Shown: positions 16,420-24,473, counted from the first letter of the stretch. The stretch: DNA of 24,762 nt from Desulfobacteraceae bacterium (GCA_030642205.1 DAOWOF010000006.1:1-24762), one strand, 5' to 3'. Made by a program: numbers and translations. The notes: generated from the sequence alone by a model not told the origin.

Positions 16420-16424
16420 TAACT

Positions 16425-17378
16425 ATGACGAAGGATAATCTTATTACAGAAGAAGGCAGCAATGGCAAGAAAGGACTTTTTGATCTTAACGATTTTACAA
16501 TGGAAGAAACGGATATTTTGAGCAGTACTAATCAAAAGGAAGAAGAGATTATAGACCTTGTTGATATTGTAGTAAATGACGCACCAAAGAAATATGAAAC
16601 ACCTTTGGAGGCAACCATATCCAAAGATCTATTTGATCTGGATAATGATTTTGACCTTTCTTTTGATGAGACATCGGAAGAAAATAAAACAACGATTGAA
16701 TCATTCCAGAAAGGGTCGTCTCTTATTGAAGAAATCGAATCTGAAAAGAATGACCAGGAAAACAACACTAATCTTGCCGATGATGAAGCCCTTTTTGCCG
16801 ATAATGGTTCTCAGGATGATCCATTTGATTTGGGAGATGATTTTGAATTTTCTCTTGAGGAGTCATTGGAAGGGAATGAGGCAGAAGCGGACTCCCTCAT
16901 TGAAGGGATGGGATTTGAAGAGAACGCTTCTGAAGAGATCCTCGAAACTTCGGATTCATCAATTATTACCGATGACAAAGTTCTTTTTGGAGACGAAGCT
17001 TCTCTGAAAGATGCATTTGATCTGAGTGATGATCTGGAATTAACAGACAAAGACCACCAGGAAATCGCAGAAGAATCTTTTTCAGCAAAGGGATCCCTCC
17101 TTAATGCAGACTCTGGTTCAGATCTTGTGGTGGATACACCAGATAAAAAGATAGATATTCCTGTAGTCATAAATAATGAAGAAAAAGTCGTTGAGCCAAC
17201 TGAATCAGCCTCGGATTTAATTGCTGTATCAGAGGAAAAACTTGAAGTTTTAATAACAAGAATTGTGCAGGAGGTTACGGAGAAAGTGGCTCGAGAGACA
17301 ATGAACAACGTTGCTGAAAAATTTATTACTGAGGCCATTGAGGTATTAAAAGAATCCGTTCTGAAAGATCCGCTATAA
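16425..17378 (+). CDS. Acidic low-complexity protein with FDL repeats and C-terminal amphipathic helix
   Basis: No known family was recognised with confidence. The 317-residue protein is strongly acidic (runs of Asp, Glu, Ser) with no membrane segment or signal peptide. Degenerate modules recur: LFDLNDF (18-24), LFDLDNDFDLSFDE (69-82), PFDLGDDFEFSLEE (133-146) and AFDLSDDLELTDKD (197-210). The last 50 residues (about 268-312) predict one long amphipathic helix (LEVLITRIVQEVTEKVARET, then NNVAEKFITEAIEVLKE) suited to helix-helix docking. The layout of a disordered acidic repeat arm plus a terminal interaction helix suggests a scaffold or adaptor protein. Proteins with similar acidic arms and C-terminal helices occur near chemosensory or motility genes in deltaproteobacteria, but no such genes are visible here. 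GGAGAG precedes the start. The next gene, valS, starts 263 bases later and is separated from it by a terminator. The antisense frame is a shadow. Confidence 0.8.
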   Translation: MTKDNLITEEGSNGKKGLFDLNDFTMEETDILSSTNQKEEEIIDLVDIVVNDAPKKYETPLEATISKDLFDLDNDFDLSFDETSEENKTTIESFQKGSSLIEEIESEKNDQENNTNLADDEALFADNGSQDDPFDLGDDFEFSLEESLEGNEAEADSLIEGMGFEENASEEILETSDSSIITDDKVLFGDEASLKDAFDLSDDLELTDKDHQEIAEESFSAKGSLLNADSGSDLVVDTPDKKIDIPVVINNEEKVVEPTESASDLIAVSEEKLEVLITRIVQEVTEKVARETMNNVAEKFITEAIEVLKESVLKDPL

Positions 17379-17595
17379 AAAATATGAGGGAGTAATGATC
17401 TAATTTTCACCAATCTCTGCGTCAGGTTAAAATTTTAAGCCTCAAAATATCCACATGTATTCCTGCGGTTAAAATTTTGATTTTCCTTGACTGTAACAAA
17501 AAATCCTGGTTTTCATTCAGACACTATTTAGAAAATTTCTTGTGATTTAACTACATAAAATCTTTATAAAAAAGCTTTACGCGAAATTATCATGC

Positions 17596-17626
17596 AAGGG
17601 GTTGTTATACTGCAACCCCTTTTTTA
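17596..17626 (+). terminator. Intrinsic terminator directly upstream of valS
   Basis: AAGGGGTTG (17596-17604) pairs perfectly with CAACCCCTT (17613-17621) over an 8-base loop, followed by a T-run to 17625. It is the clearest terminator in the window. It ends only 15 bases before the valS ATG and 3 bases before the GGGGAC ribosome binding site, so it may act as an attenuator in the valS leader as well as, or instead of, ending transcription from 16425-17378. Confidence 0.8.
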
Positions 17627-17641
17627 TTGGGGACAAGCTAG

Positions 17642-20284
17642 ATGAAACAAGAGATAAAAAAAGGTTATGAACCTAAAAAAATTGAAGAAAAATGGTATAA
17701 ATATTGGGAAGAAAAAAACCTTTTTCAAGGAGAGGCCAGTGATGATAAGGAGCCTTATTGTATAGTTATTCCTCCTCCCAATGTTACAGGGACTCTTCAC
17801 ATGGGGCATGCTCTCAATAATACTTTGCAGGATATCCTATGCCGGTATAAGAGAATGAAAGGCTATAATGTCTTGTGGCAACCTGGAATGGATCATGCCG
17901 GCATTGCCACACAGAATGTAGTTGAAAGGGACCTGGCCAGGCAGGGAACGGATCGCCATGAAATGGGACGGGATAAATTTATTGAGCTTGTTTGGGAATG
18001 GAAAGAGAAATATGGTGGTCTGATTTTAAACCAGCTCAGGAAGCTGGGGTGTTCCTGTGATTGGAGTCGAGAACGATTTACAATGGATGAAGGCCTTTCC
18101 AGCGCAGTGAGAGAGGTCTTTGTAAGCCTCTATGAGGAGGATCTTATTTACAGAGGGGACTATATTATCAACTGGTGTCCCCGCTGCCATACAGCTTTGG
18201 CTGATATTGAGGTTGAGCATGAAGAAATGGATAGTTTCCTTTACCATATCCGTTATCCCATTGTAGGGAGCGAAGACTATCTGGTAGTTGCCACGACCAG
18301 ACCCGAGACCCTGCTGGGTGATACTGCCGTTGCCGTAAACCCTGATGATGAACGTTTCAGAAATCTACCCTCTAATCATGTCTTTCTGCCTGTACTGGAA
18401 AAACAAATTCCTATAATTTTTGATAAATATGTGGATATGGAATTTGGTACTGGCGCCTTGAAAATTACTCCTGCCCATGATTCCAATGACTTTGAGATTG
18501 GCATAAGACATAAGCTTGAAAGGATCAAGGTCATTGATGAAAACGGAAAGATGAATGAACTGGCAGGTCCATATTTTGGAATGGATCGATTTGAATGCCG
18601 TGAAAAAATTCTTGAAGATCTGAGGGATAAGGGCTTACTGGATAAGATTGAACCCTATCAAAATGCTGTAGGGCACTGTTATCGTTGTAGGACCATGGTG
18701 GAGCCACTCCTTTCCAAACAGTGGTTTGTTAAAACTGAAACACTCGCAAAAGATGCAATACAGGCGGTCATGGATGGTAAGACCAGAATCCATCCAGCCA
18801 ATTGGGAGGCTGTCTATTTTGATTGGATGAATAATATCAGGGATTGGTGTGTCTCAAGACAGATATGGTGGGGCCATCGTATTCCAGCCTGGTATTGCGA
18901 GACCTGCGGAGAAGTTAATGTTGCAAGAGAGACTCCTGCCAAATGCAAGGCCTGCGATAGCTCATCACTTATTCAGGAAACAGATGTGCTGGACACATGG
19001 TTCAGCTCTGCTCTCTGGCCTTTTTCCACACTTGGATGGCCGGATAAAACTGATGAACTCAAGACCTTCTATCCAACTTCTGTCCTTGTAACCGGATTTG
19101 ATATCTTGTTTTTTTGGGTGGCCAGAATGATGATGATGGGTATTCATTTTATGGGAGAGGTGCCCTTTAAAGATGTGTACATCCATGCCCTGGTCAGGGA
19201 CGCGGAAGGCAAAAAGATGAGCAAATCAAAAGGGAATGTCATTGATCCATTGGAAATTATAGATAATTTTGGTACAGATGCCTTTCGTTTCACTTTGGCT
19301 GCTCTTGCGGCTCAGGGCAGGGATATCAAACTTTCGGAAGAGCGGATTCTTGGGTACAAACACTTTATAAATAAAATCTGGAATGCCGCCCGTTTTGTGC
19401 TTATGCATCAACATCCTGATGAGGAAAATGAGCTATATGAGAATAAAGAAGGCCTTCTGCAGCGCTGGATATTGACGAGACTGGGACAAATCACCGAGGA
19501 GATGACCACGTCTTTGGATGATTACCGTTTTAATGACGCAGCCTCCTGCTGTTATCAGTTTGTATGGCATGAATTTTGTGACTGGTATCTTGAAATGGCC
19601 AAACAGGATTTGTATGGTGATGATGATAGTCTGAGACAATCTACTGCTGAAACAACAAAACAGGTGCTAATGGCTGTTTTGAAGCTGCTCCATCCTTTTA
19701 TTCCCTTTGTAACAGAAGAGATATGGCATAAATTGCCGGAAGTTAAAACCAGTATAATGACTGTCTCATTTCCTGAAGCCACCAGCTTTACAAAAGATCC
19801 CGAAGCCATTCGGGCAATGGAATTTTTGATGAAAGTCATATCCGGAATTCGTAATATCAGGGGTGAAATGAATATCCCTCCTTCAAAGAATGTGAGTATT
19901 GTAGTTGATATGGCCAATTCAGAGGAGTCGGATATCCTTGAACATAATCTATCTTATATTAAGACCTTGGCCAAAGTAAGTGAGGTGGTAATAGGGCAGA
20001 ACATTCCTAAACCAGAGGCATCTGCTACTGTGGTTTTAGGCCAAAACCAGATTCATGTGCAGCTTAAAGGCCTTCTGGATTTTGAAGAGGAAAAAAAGAG
20101 GCTCAAAAAGGAGATCAAAAAGTTGGAAAAGGAACTCCTGATTTCTGAAAAGAAACTTTCCAATCATGGCTTTCTGTCTAAAGCCCCGCCAGAGATTGTA
20201 GATTTGGTAAAGGAAAAAGTTGTAGGAATAACTGCAAAATTAGAAAGATTAAATAATAATATTCAAGTTTTTGAAACAACTTAA
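17642..20284 (+). CDS. valS: Valyl-tRNA synthetase
   Basis: This 880-residue class I aminoacyl-tRNA synthetase charges tRNA-Val. Its HIGH motif is HMGH at 53-56 (PPPNVTGTLHMGHA) and the KMSKS motif is at 525-529. The editing (CP1) domain is present with the TTRPETLLGDTAVAV segment (about 218-232). Zinc-ribbon cysteines occur at CPRC near residue 180 and in CETCGEV...CKACD (about 419-440). The anticodon-binding domain carries WHEFCDWYLE (about 642-651), and a basic coiled coil (about 815-878, EEKKRLKKEIKKLEKELL) ends the chain, as in bacterial ValS. Length is normal. GGGGAC lies 8 bases before the ATG, immediately behind an intrinsic terminator. The nadC ATG follows the stop by 13 bases. Confidence 0.97.
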   Translation: MKQEIKKGYEPKKIEEKWYKYWEEKNLFQGEASDDKEPYCIVIPPPNVTGTLHMGHALNNTLQDILCRYKRMKGYNVLWQPGMDHAGIATQNVVERDLARQGTDRHEMGRDKFIELVWEWKEKYGGLILNQLRKLGCSCDWSRERFTMDEGLSSAVREVFVSLYEEDLIYRGDYIINWCPRCHTALADIEVEHEEMDSFLYHIRYPIVGSEDYLVVATTRPETLLGDTAVAVNPDDERFRNLPSNHVFLPVLEKQIPIIFDKYVDMEFGTGALKITPAHDSNDFEIGIRHKLERIKVIDENGKMNELAGPYFGMDRFECREKILEDLRDKGLLDKIEPYQNAVGHCYRCRTMVEPLLSKQWFVKTETLAKDAIQAVMDGKTRIHPANWEAVYFDWMNNIRDWCVSRQIWWGHRIPAWYCETCGEVNVARETPAKCKACDSSSLIQETDVLDTWFSSALWPFSTLGWPDKTDELKTFYPTSVLVTGFDILFFWVARMMMMGIHFMGEVPFKDVYIHALVRDAEGKKMSKSKGNVIDPLEIIDNFGTDAFRFTLAALAAQGRDIKLSEERILGYKHFINKIWNAARFVLMHQHPDEENELYENKEGLLQRWILTRLGQITEEMTTSLDDYRFNDAASCCYQFVWHEFCDWYLEMAKQDLYGDDDSLRQSTAETTKQVLMAVLKLLHPFIPFVTEEIWHKLPEVKTSIMTVSFPEATSFTKDPEAIRAMEFLMKVISGIRNIRGEMNIPPSKNVSIVVDMANSEESDILEHNLSYIKTLAKVSEVVIGQNIPKPEASATVVLGQNQIHVQLKGLLDFEEEKKRLKKEIKKLEKELLISEKKLSNHGFLSKAPPEIVDLVKEKVVGITAKLERLNNNIQVFETT

Positions 20285-20297
20285 TTACGAGATTCTG

Positions 20298-21146
20298 ATG
20301 ATTAATAACCATCCTTTTATACAACGCAGTATTCGTTGGGCCCTGGAAGAGGATCTGGGTCATGGAGATTTGACCACAGAAACCATAATAACATCCGGAG
20401 CTAAAGGAGAGGCATCTCTGATAGCCAGAGAAGATCTGGTATTAGCTGGATTGCCTGTTTTTAAAATGGTCTTTGAGGAGTTGTATTCATTCATACAATT
20501 TGAGGAATATTTTAAGGAGGGGGACATTGTACCCGCAGGTACAATCGTATGCCTTTTAAAAGGACCACTGGACATTATTCTGATCGGAGAAAGGACAGCA
20601 CTTAATTTTTTGCAAAGGATGAGCGGGATCGCTACGTTATCGAGGCAATATGTTGACTCTGTCGCTCATCTGGAAACAAGGATTCTGGATACCAGAAAGA
20701 CTGCCCCTGGCCTGAGATGGTTTGATAAATATGCGGTTCAGGCAGGGGGGGGCAGGAATCATCGGTTTGGCCTGTCTGATGGTATTTTGATTAAAGACAA
20801 TCATTTGGCTGCTGCCGGTTCCATCACCAGGGCAGTGCAGTTAGCAAAGAAAGGGGCTCCTCATACCTTGAAAGTGGAAGTTGAGGTGGAAGATCTGGCT
20901 GGTGTGCAGGAGGCACTGGATGCGGGAGCGGATATCATTCTTCTTGATAATATGGATCTTGAGGATATGAAAAAGGCAGTGGCTTTAACCAATGGCAGGG
21001 CTCAGCTTGAGGCCTCAGGAGGAATTACCCTCGATACGGTGGTTAAAGTAGCTGAGACAGGCATTGATATGATTTCAATCGGCGCGCTTACACATTCGGC
21101 TATAGCAGCCGATTTCAGCCTTGAGATTACAACAAATAATGGATAA
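20298..21146 (+). CDS. nadC: Nicotinate-nucleotide pyrophosphorylase (quinolinate phosphoribosyltransferase)
   Basis: The protein of 282 residues joins quinolinate with PRPP to give nicotinate mononucleotide, the last step of de novo pyridine-ring synthesis for NAD. Signatures include EEDLGHGDLTTE at the front, RTALNFLQRMSGIATLS, ILDTRKTAPGLRWFDKYAV, QAGGGRNHRFGLSDGILIKD, KVEVEVEDL, ADIILLDNM, LEASGGIT and ISIGALTHS. The frame is also open from a TTG at 20271 that would overlap valS; I prefer the ATG at 20298, which leaves 13 bases after the valS stop and gives the usual family N-terminus. The 3' end overlaps the start of znuC by 8 bases, so translation is probably coupled. nadA and nadB are not in the window. 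Confidence 0.95.
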   Translation: MINNHPFIQRSIRWALEEDLGHGDLTTETIITSGAKGEASLIAREDLVLAGLPVFKMVFEELYSFIQFEEYFKEGDIVPAGTIVCLLKGPLDIILIGERTALNFLQRMSGIATLSRQYVDSVAHLETRILDTRKTAPGLRWFDKYAVQAGGGRNHRFGLSDGILIKDNHLAAAGSITRAVQLAKKGAPHTLKVEVEVEDLAGVQEALDAGADIILLDNMDLEDMKKAVALTNGRAQLEASGGITLDTVVKVAETGIDMISIGALTHSAIAADFSLEITTNNG

Positions 21147-21900
21147 TATCGCTATTGAAGTGAAAGATCTCTGGTTTGCCTATGATAAAACACCTGTATT
21201 GGAGGGGGTGAATCTTACCCTCTATAAGGGGGATTTTTTTGGCATTTTGGGCCCTAATGGAGGCGGCAAGACAACTCTTTTAAAACTATTTTTGGGTCTT
21301 TTAAAACCGAACCAGGGAAAAATCAGGATATTGGGAGAGCATCCCCATGCAGCCAGCCACAGAGTTGGCTATGTTCCTCAAAACAGTGGCTTTAATTTGC
21401 ATTTCCCTATTTCTGTGAAGGAAATTGCCTTAATGGGACGTCTCTCCCGCGCTCGAATCGGTCGAGGATATAAAGCGCAGGATCATGATAAAGTAGAGGA
21501 TGTGTTAAAAAAGGTGGGTTTATGGGAATTTCGGGATGCTCATGTGGGGAGCCTTTCCGGGGGACAGCGTCAAAGGGCCTTTATTGCCAGGGCCCTGGCT
21601 ACTGATCCGGAGATCCTTTTTCTGGATGAGCCGACTTCAAATGTGGATCATGATTTTGAGACTAATTTATATGATTTTTTAAAAGAATTGAATGAAAAAG
21701 TGACTATTGTAGTTATCACTCATGATATAGGCGTTATCTCCAGCAATATGAAATCTGTGGCCTGTGTGAACAGGAAACTGATCTTTCATGGGGAAGGAAA
21801 ATTGACTTCAGAAATGCTGGATATGGCCTATCAGTGTCCGGTCGATCTTATTGCTCATGGAATTCCGCATCGGGTTCTAGATAAACATGGGAAGCACTAA
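21139..21900 (+). CDS. znuC: ABC transporter ATP-binding protein, zinc/manganese type (ZnuC-like)
   Basis: The protein of 253 residues is the ATPase of a metal-type (ABC-3) importer. Walker A is GPNGGGKTTLL (about 38-48), the Q-loop is in VGYVPQNSGFN, the signature is LSGGQRQ, Walker B is ILFLDEPTS, and the switch His lies in VVITHDIG. The permease gene behind it identifies the type: zinc, manganese or iron(II). The substrate cannot be separated by eye. The frame is open from a TTG at 21121, but the ATG at 21139 (MDNIAIEVKDLWFAYDK) is the natural start and overlaps the nadC stop by 8 bases. The 3' end abuts or overlaps znuB. No Zur operator was identified. Confidence 0.92.
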   Translation: MDNIAIEVKDLWFAYDKTPVLEGVNLTLYKGDFFGILGPNGGGKTTLLKLFLGLLKPNQGKIRILGEHPHAASHRVGYVPQNSGFNLHFPISVKEIALMGRLSRARIGRGYKAQDHDKVEDVLKKVGLWEFRDAHVGSLSGGQRQRAFIARALATDPEILFLDEPTSNVDHDFETNLYDFLKELNEKVTIVVITHDIGVISSNMKSVACVNRKLIFHGEGKLTSEMLDMAYQCPVDLIAHGIPHRVLDKHGKH

Positions 21901-21901
21901 T

Positions 21902-22705
21902 ATGTGGGAGGCGCTCCAGTTTGAATTTATGCGTAATGCCCTGTTTGTTGGGATCCTGGTTAGTATTTGTTGCGGTATAATTGGGACACTGATAGTTGTT
22001 AACAGGATAGTATTTATCTCAGGAGGTATTGCCCATGCTGCTTATGGCGGGATTGGCCTGGCTCTTTTCATGGGCTTTTCGCCAACATTGGGCGCTGCGA
22101 TATTCGCTGTGATTGTGGCTCTTTTAATGGGGATCATCAGTCTGAAAAGCAAGCATAGGGCTGATACTGTAATCGGAGTTTTGTGGGCCATCGGAATGGC
22201 CATGGGAATTATCCTGATTGATATGACACCAGGTTATAATGTCGATTTGATGGGATATCTTTTTGGCAGCATTATATCAGTTCCCAAGACAGACATTTGG
22301 CTGATGATTCCGTTGTGTATACTTATCCTGCTGATCACAGTAGTTTTTTATAAAGAATTCCTGGCCATTTCGTATGACGAAGAGTTTTCTTTTATTGTTG
22401 GAGTGCCTGTAAAACCATTATATTTTGTACTTTTGGTCATGGTAGCCATATCAGTAGTGATGATCATCAGGGTTGTAGGCCTAATCCTGGTTATCGCTCT
22501 CTTCACCATTCCCCCTTATATCGCGGAAAAATATACCCGATCCATGGGCGGTATGATGGCCCTTTCCTCCCTCCTGGGGATCCTTTTTACCATTATTGGC
22601 CTGTTTATATCCTATAATTATGATACCTCTTCCGGCGCTACTATTATTATGGTAGCAGGAACCGCTTTTTTTCTTTCTGAATTAGTGGCATCACCCAAAA
22701 CATAG
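21902..22705 (+). CDS. znuB: ABC-3 family metal transporter permease (ZnuB-like)
   Basis: This protein of 267 residues has about eight hydrophobic helices and the ABC-3 hallmarks: EFMRNALFVGILVSICCGII at the front, RIVFISGGIAHAAYGGIGLAL, KHRADTVIGVLWAIGMAMGI, the coupling region YDEEFSFIVGVP, and VVGLILVIALFTIPPYIAEK. It forms the membrane channel for ZnuC. The ATG at 21902 has GGGAAG seven bases upstream; the earlier in-frame ATG at 21887 lies inside znuC and has no Shine-Dalgarno sequence. The periplasmic metal-binding subunit (ZnuA) that such a transporter needs is not encoded in the cluster or elsewhere in the window. Confidence 0.92.
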   Translation: MWEALQFEFMRNALFVGILVSICCGIIGTLIVVNRIVFISGGIAHAAYGGIGLALFMGFSPTLGAAIFAVIVALLMGIISLKSKHRADTVIGVLWAIGMAMGIILIDMTPGYNVDLMGYLFGSIISVPKTDIWLMIPLCILILLITVVFYKEFLAISYDEEFSFIVGVPVKPLYFVLLVMVAISVVMIIRVVGLILVIALFTIPPYIAEKYTRSMGGMMALSSLLGILFTIIGLFISYNYDTSSGATIIMVAGTAFFLSELVASPKT

Positions 22706-22734
22706 GAGCCGGCTATGGGTAGCCCTTACAGGCA

Positions 22735-22771
22735 GCGTAAAAAGGCTTACTGACTTTTTACGCAGTTATCA
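22735..22771. terminator. Hairpin between convergent genes, also a member of the CTTTTTACG repeat family
   Basis: GCGTAAAAAG (22735-22744) and CTTTTTACGC (22754-22763) form a perfect 10-bp stem with a 9-base loop. It lies between znuB (+) and the small membrane-protein gene (-), where it could end transcripts from both sides. The A and T tracts inside the stem fit a bidirectional terminator. The right arm and following bases match the unit at 15918-15937. A smaller stem GGCTA / TAGCC sits just before it at 22711-22724. Confidence 0.55.
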
Positions 22772-22781
22772 TCTTTAGGTT

Positions 22782-23090
22782 TTAAGAATGAAAACGACCG
22801 AAATGCAAGGCCAGGCCAATGGCTGCGGCCAAGGCTCCTATAGCTACTATCAGGAGATCGACAGAAAATCCTGCATCAAAATTACCAACACCATAAAGAA
22901 GGCAATAACCAATTACAAAATTGGCCATACCCCAGATAACATTTATCAAGGGTGAAGATTCACCTACTCCGGGAGGAGAGGCAAATGGGCTTTGAAAACG
23001 CCTTCCTGAAATACCGTTTACAAAATGAGGGACACCGTTTGCAAAAAAAAGTCCAGCTCCAAAATGGGCCAAATAAATATACCAAGCCAT
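22782..23090 (-). CDS. Small multi-pass membrane protein of unknown function
   Basis: The 102-residue protein predicts three hydrophobic helices: about 2-20 (WYIYLAHFGAGLFFANGV), 48-68 (LINVIWGMANFVIGYCLLYG) and 75-97 (FSVDLLIVAIGALAAAIGLAL). Between the first two is a loop with conserved-looking residues (PHFVNGISGRRFQSPFASPP). I recall uncharacterised proteins with this loop but know no function. The start is very well supported: TAAGGAGGT, close to a perfect anti-16S match, sits six bases before the ATG, the best ribosome binding site in the window. The gene lies between znuB and the glycosyltransferase and is bracketed by two direct copies of the CTTTTTACG repeat core. That bracket may hint at insertion as a unit but is not proof. 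Confidence 0.8.
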   Translation of the reverse strand: MAWYIYLAHFGAGLFFANGVPHFVNGISGRRFQSPFASPPGVGESSPLINVIWGMANFVIGYCLLYGVGNFDAGFSVDLLIVAIGALAAAIGLALHFGRFHS

Positions 23091-23096
23091 ATATTT

Positions 23097-23105
23097 ACCT
23101 CCTTA
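23097..23105 (-). promoter_or_regulatory. Near-perfect Shine-Dalgarno sequence TAAGGAGGT
   Basis: On the - strand TAAGGAGGT ends six bases before the ATG at 23090. It decides the start of the small membrane protein and suggests high translation. Confidence 0.85.
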
Positions 23106-23118
23106 GAAAATTGATGTG

Positions 23119-23134
23119 CTTTTTACGAAGTTAC
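23119..23134 (+). repeat. CTTTTTACG repeat core overlapping the glycosyltransferase stop
   Basis: CTTTTTACGAAGTTA matches 22754-22768 at 14 of 15 positions in the same orientation. The last bases include the TAA of the glycosyltransferase on the - strand (23131-23133). Confidence 0.45.
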
Positions 23135-24366
23135 AAGAATTTGGTTTCAATAAACTGAACAGCCATTTCCAGACTATCCTGAGCCTTGATTATTGCCGCC
23201 GCTTTTTGGGCATTACGTTGATATATGTCCCTGACGTTTATTTCATTGATTGCCGTGGTAAGTCTTTTGGCATTTAGTAATCCCCTATAAATACTTTTTG
23301 GACCCAAACCAGCTTTATAAACACAGCTTGCCCAATAAAATTGATCCAGGATATGGGATATAATAATTTGTGGAACACCAGCCTTGGCTGCGGTAGCGGT
23401 AGTTCCTGCTCCACCATGGTGAATCACTGCCTTGACAAGTGGAAACAGATGATCGTGGGGAATGTTGTTGGCAAAAAAACAGTCTTGGGAGTGAGGAGAA
23501 GAATTATCAAGGTTTGATCCAACTGAATAGATAACCCTTTGCCCCTGAGACCTGGCAGCTTGCAGGACAAAATTCAGAGATGTCTCCAGGCTTTTGTTGG
23601 GCATGCTCCCAAATCCAATATAGATCGGTGGTTCACCAGCTTCTATAAACTCTTTTAAATCTGCATCTATTTCTCCTTGTTGTTTAAGATGGAGATATCC
23701 AGTTTGAAAAGATTCTCTGACCGGATCAGGCCCTACTTGTCCAAGTATCCTATCTGTTGCCATTAGGACTTTACTTCCAAGTAAATGCATTAATGAGGTC
23801 TCATCCAGGGCAAGTTTATTGAGTCCTAATGAGCTTCTTTTTTTGTTGATGAATCGTTTCAGGAAAAATTTATCTGATATCTTTCCCATATAATACAAGG
23901 GTCGGCCCATCCATGAGGGTAGATTAAAATTATATACAAAAGGATGTATTGAAGAAGGAATCATTTGAGGACAAAGCGCCATAAACAGGTAAGGTATTTT
24001 CATTGATTCAGCCACAGAGGGCAATGCCAGGGTCAAGGGAGCGCCTATTACCAGGTCAGCGCCTTTAATAATCTGCGGAAGCTGTAAAAATTGGGAAGCT
24101 ATTTCCTGGCGCATGAATTTGATAAAGGCAATTCCGGAATGAAGGGAATGGGCATTTTCGATTTTTTTGGAAAACATGTCCATATCGCTACCCAGAGGGT
24201 GAAAAGGACAGTGATAGCTGTTGATCCAGCTCGCGTTTTCAGGTGGGCCTGTAAAAATGACCTGATGCCCTCTTTCTTTAAGGGCCAAGGCTAAAGCTAA
24301 AAAAGGTTGAATATCTCCACGTGAGCCATAAGTTACCACAAGGATTTTTTTTGACTGAGGAGGCAT
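23131..24366 (-). CDS. UGT-like glycosyltransferase, GT1 family (sterol glucosyltransferase-like)
   Basis: The 411-residue protein has the two-domain GT-B fold of UDP-glycosyltransferases. The N-terminal loop TYGSRGDIQPFLALALALK (12-30) is the acceptor-side signature of the sterol 3-beta-glucosyltransferase/antibiotic macrolide transferase group. The C-terminal donor site is IHHGGAGTTATAAKAGVPQI (315-334) followed by the Asp341-Gln342 pair that usually contacts the sugar. PPIYIGFGSM begins the second domain. It transfers a sugar, often glucose from UDP-glucose, onto a small lipophilic acceptor such as a sterol/hopanoid-like lipid, polyketide or lipid A-like molecule; the acceptor cannot be predicted. 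No obvious operon partner lies upstream within the window; the small membrane protein gene follows 40 bases downstream on the same strand, and could be cotranscribed. Confidence 0.9.
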   Translation of the reverse strand: MPPQSKKILVVTYGSRGDIQPFLALALALKERGHQVIFTGPPENASWINSYHCPFHPLGSDMDMFSKKIENAHSLHSGIAFIKFMRQEIASQFLQLPQIIKGADLVIGAPLTLALPSVAESMKIPYLFMALCPQMIPSSIHPFVYNFNLPSWMGRPLYYMGKISDKFFLKRFINKKRSSLGLNKLALDETSLMHLLGSKVLMATDRILGQVGPDPVRESFQTGYLHLKQQGEIDADLKEFIEAGEPPIYIGFGSMPNKSLETSLNFVLQAARSQGQRVIYSVGSNLDNSSPHSQDCFFANNIPHDHLFPLVKAVIHHGGAGTTATAAKAGVPQIIISHILDQFYWASCVYKAGLGPKSIYRGLLNAKRLTTAINEINVRDIYQRNAQKAAAIIKAQDSLEMAVQFIETKFL

Positions 24367-24473
24367 CTATAATTACTTTCATAAAAACTGGTTTTAAAAA
24401 GAACAGATAGGTATAGAAAGATTAAATACCAATTGATCCCTGTGTCTGATCAGCATGTCTAAATGTATTCCTG

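Larger units (their letters stand above)
15856..16424. other. 569-base gene-free interval with palindromes
   Basis: The interval separates the divergent RACo-like and acidic-protein genes and should carry promoters for both, though no box stands out. It contains the repeat at 15895-15938 and a hairpin AGATGG / CCATCT (16224-16229, 16243-16248) around GCGTTAAAAAGT. A 66-codon open frame at 16102-16302 lacks a ribosome binding site and a recognisable product, so I do not call it. Confidence 0.5.

Noticed and set aside
16576..17007. 143-codon + frame inside the acidic protein gene
   Set aside because: A shifted-frame shadow with a Lys/Leu/Met-rich composition typical of frameshifted acidic repeats.
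16811..17413. 200-codon open frame antisense to the acidic protein gene
   Set aside because: It is Ser/Arg-rich as the complement of Asp/Glu-rich codons, has no ribosome binding site, and no recognisable domain; the + strand gene has a good start site.
17379..17641. T-box riboswitch upstream of valS
   Set aside because: The conserved T-box bulge sequence and specifier-type architecture are not visible; only a terminator hairpin is present.
20271..20297. TTG start of nadC overlapping valS
   Set aside because: The extra nine residues are not typical of NadC, and the ATG at 20298 gives normal spacing and length.
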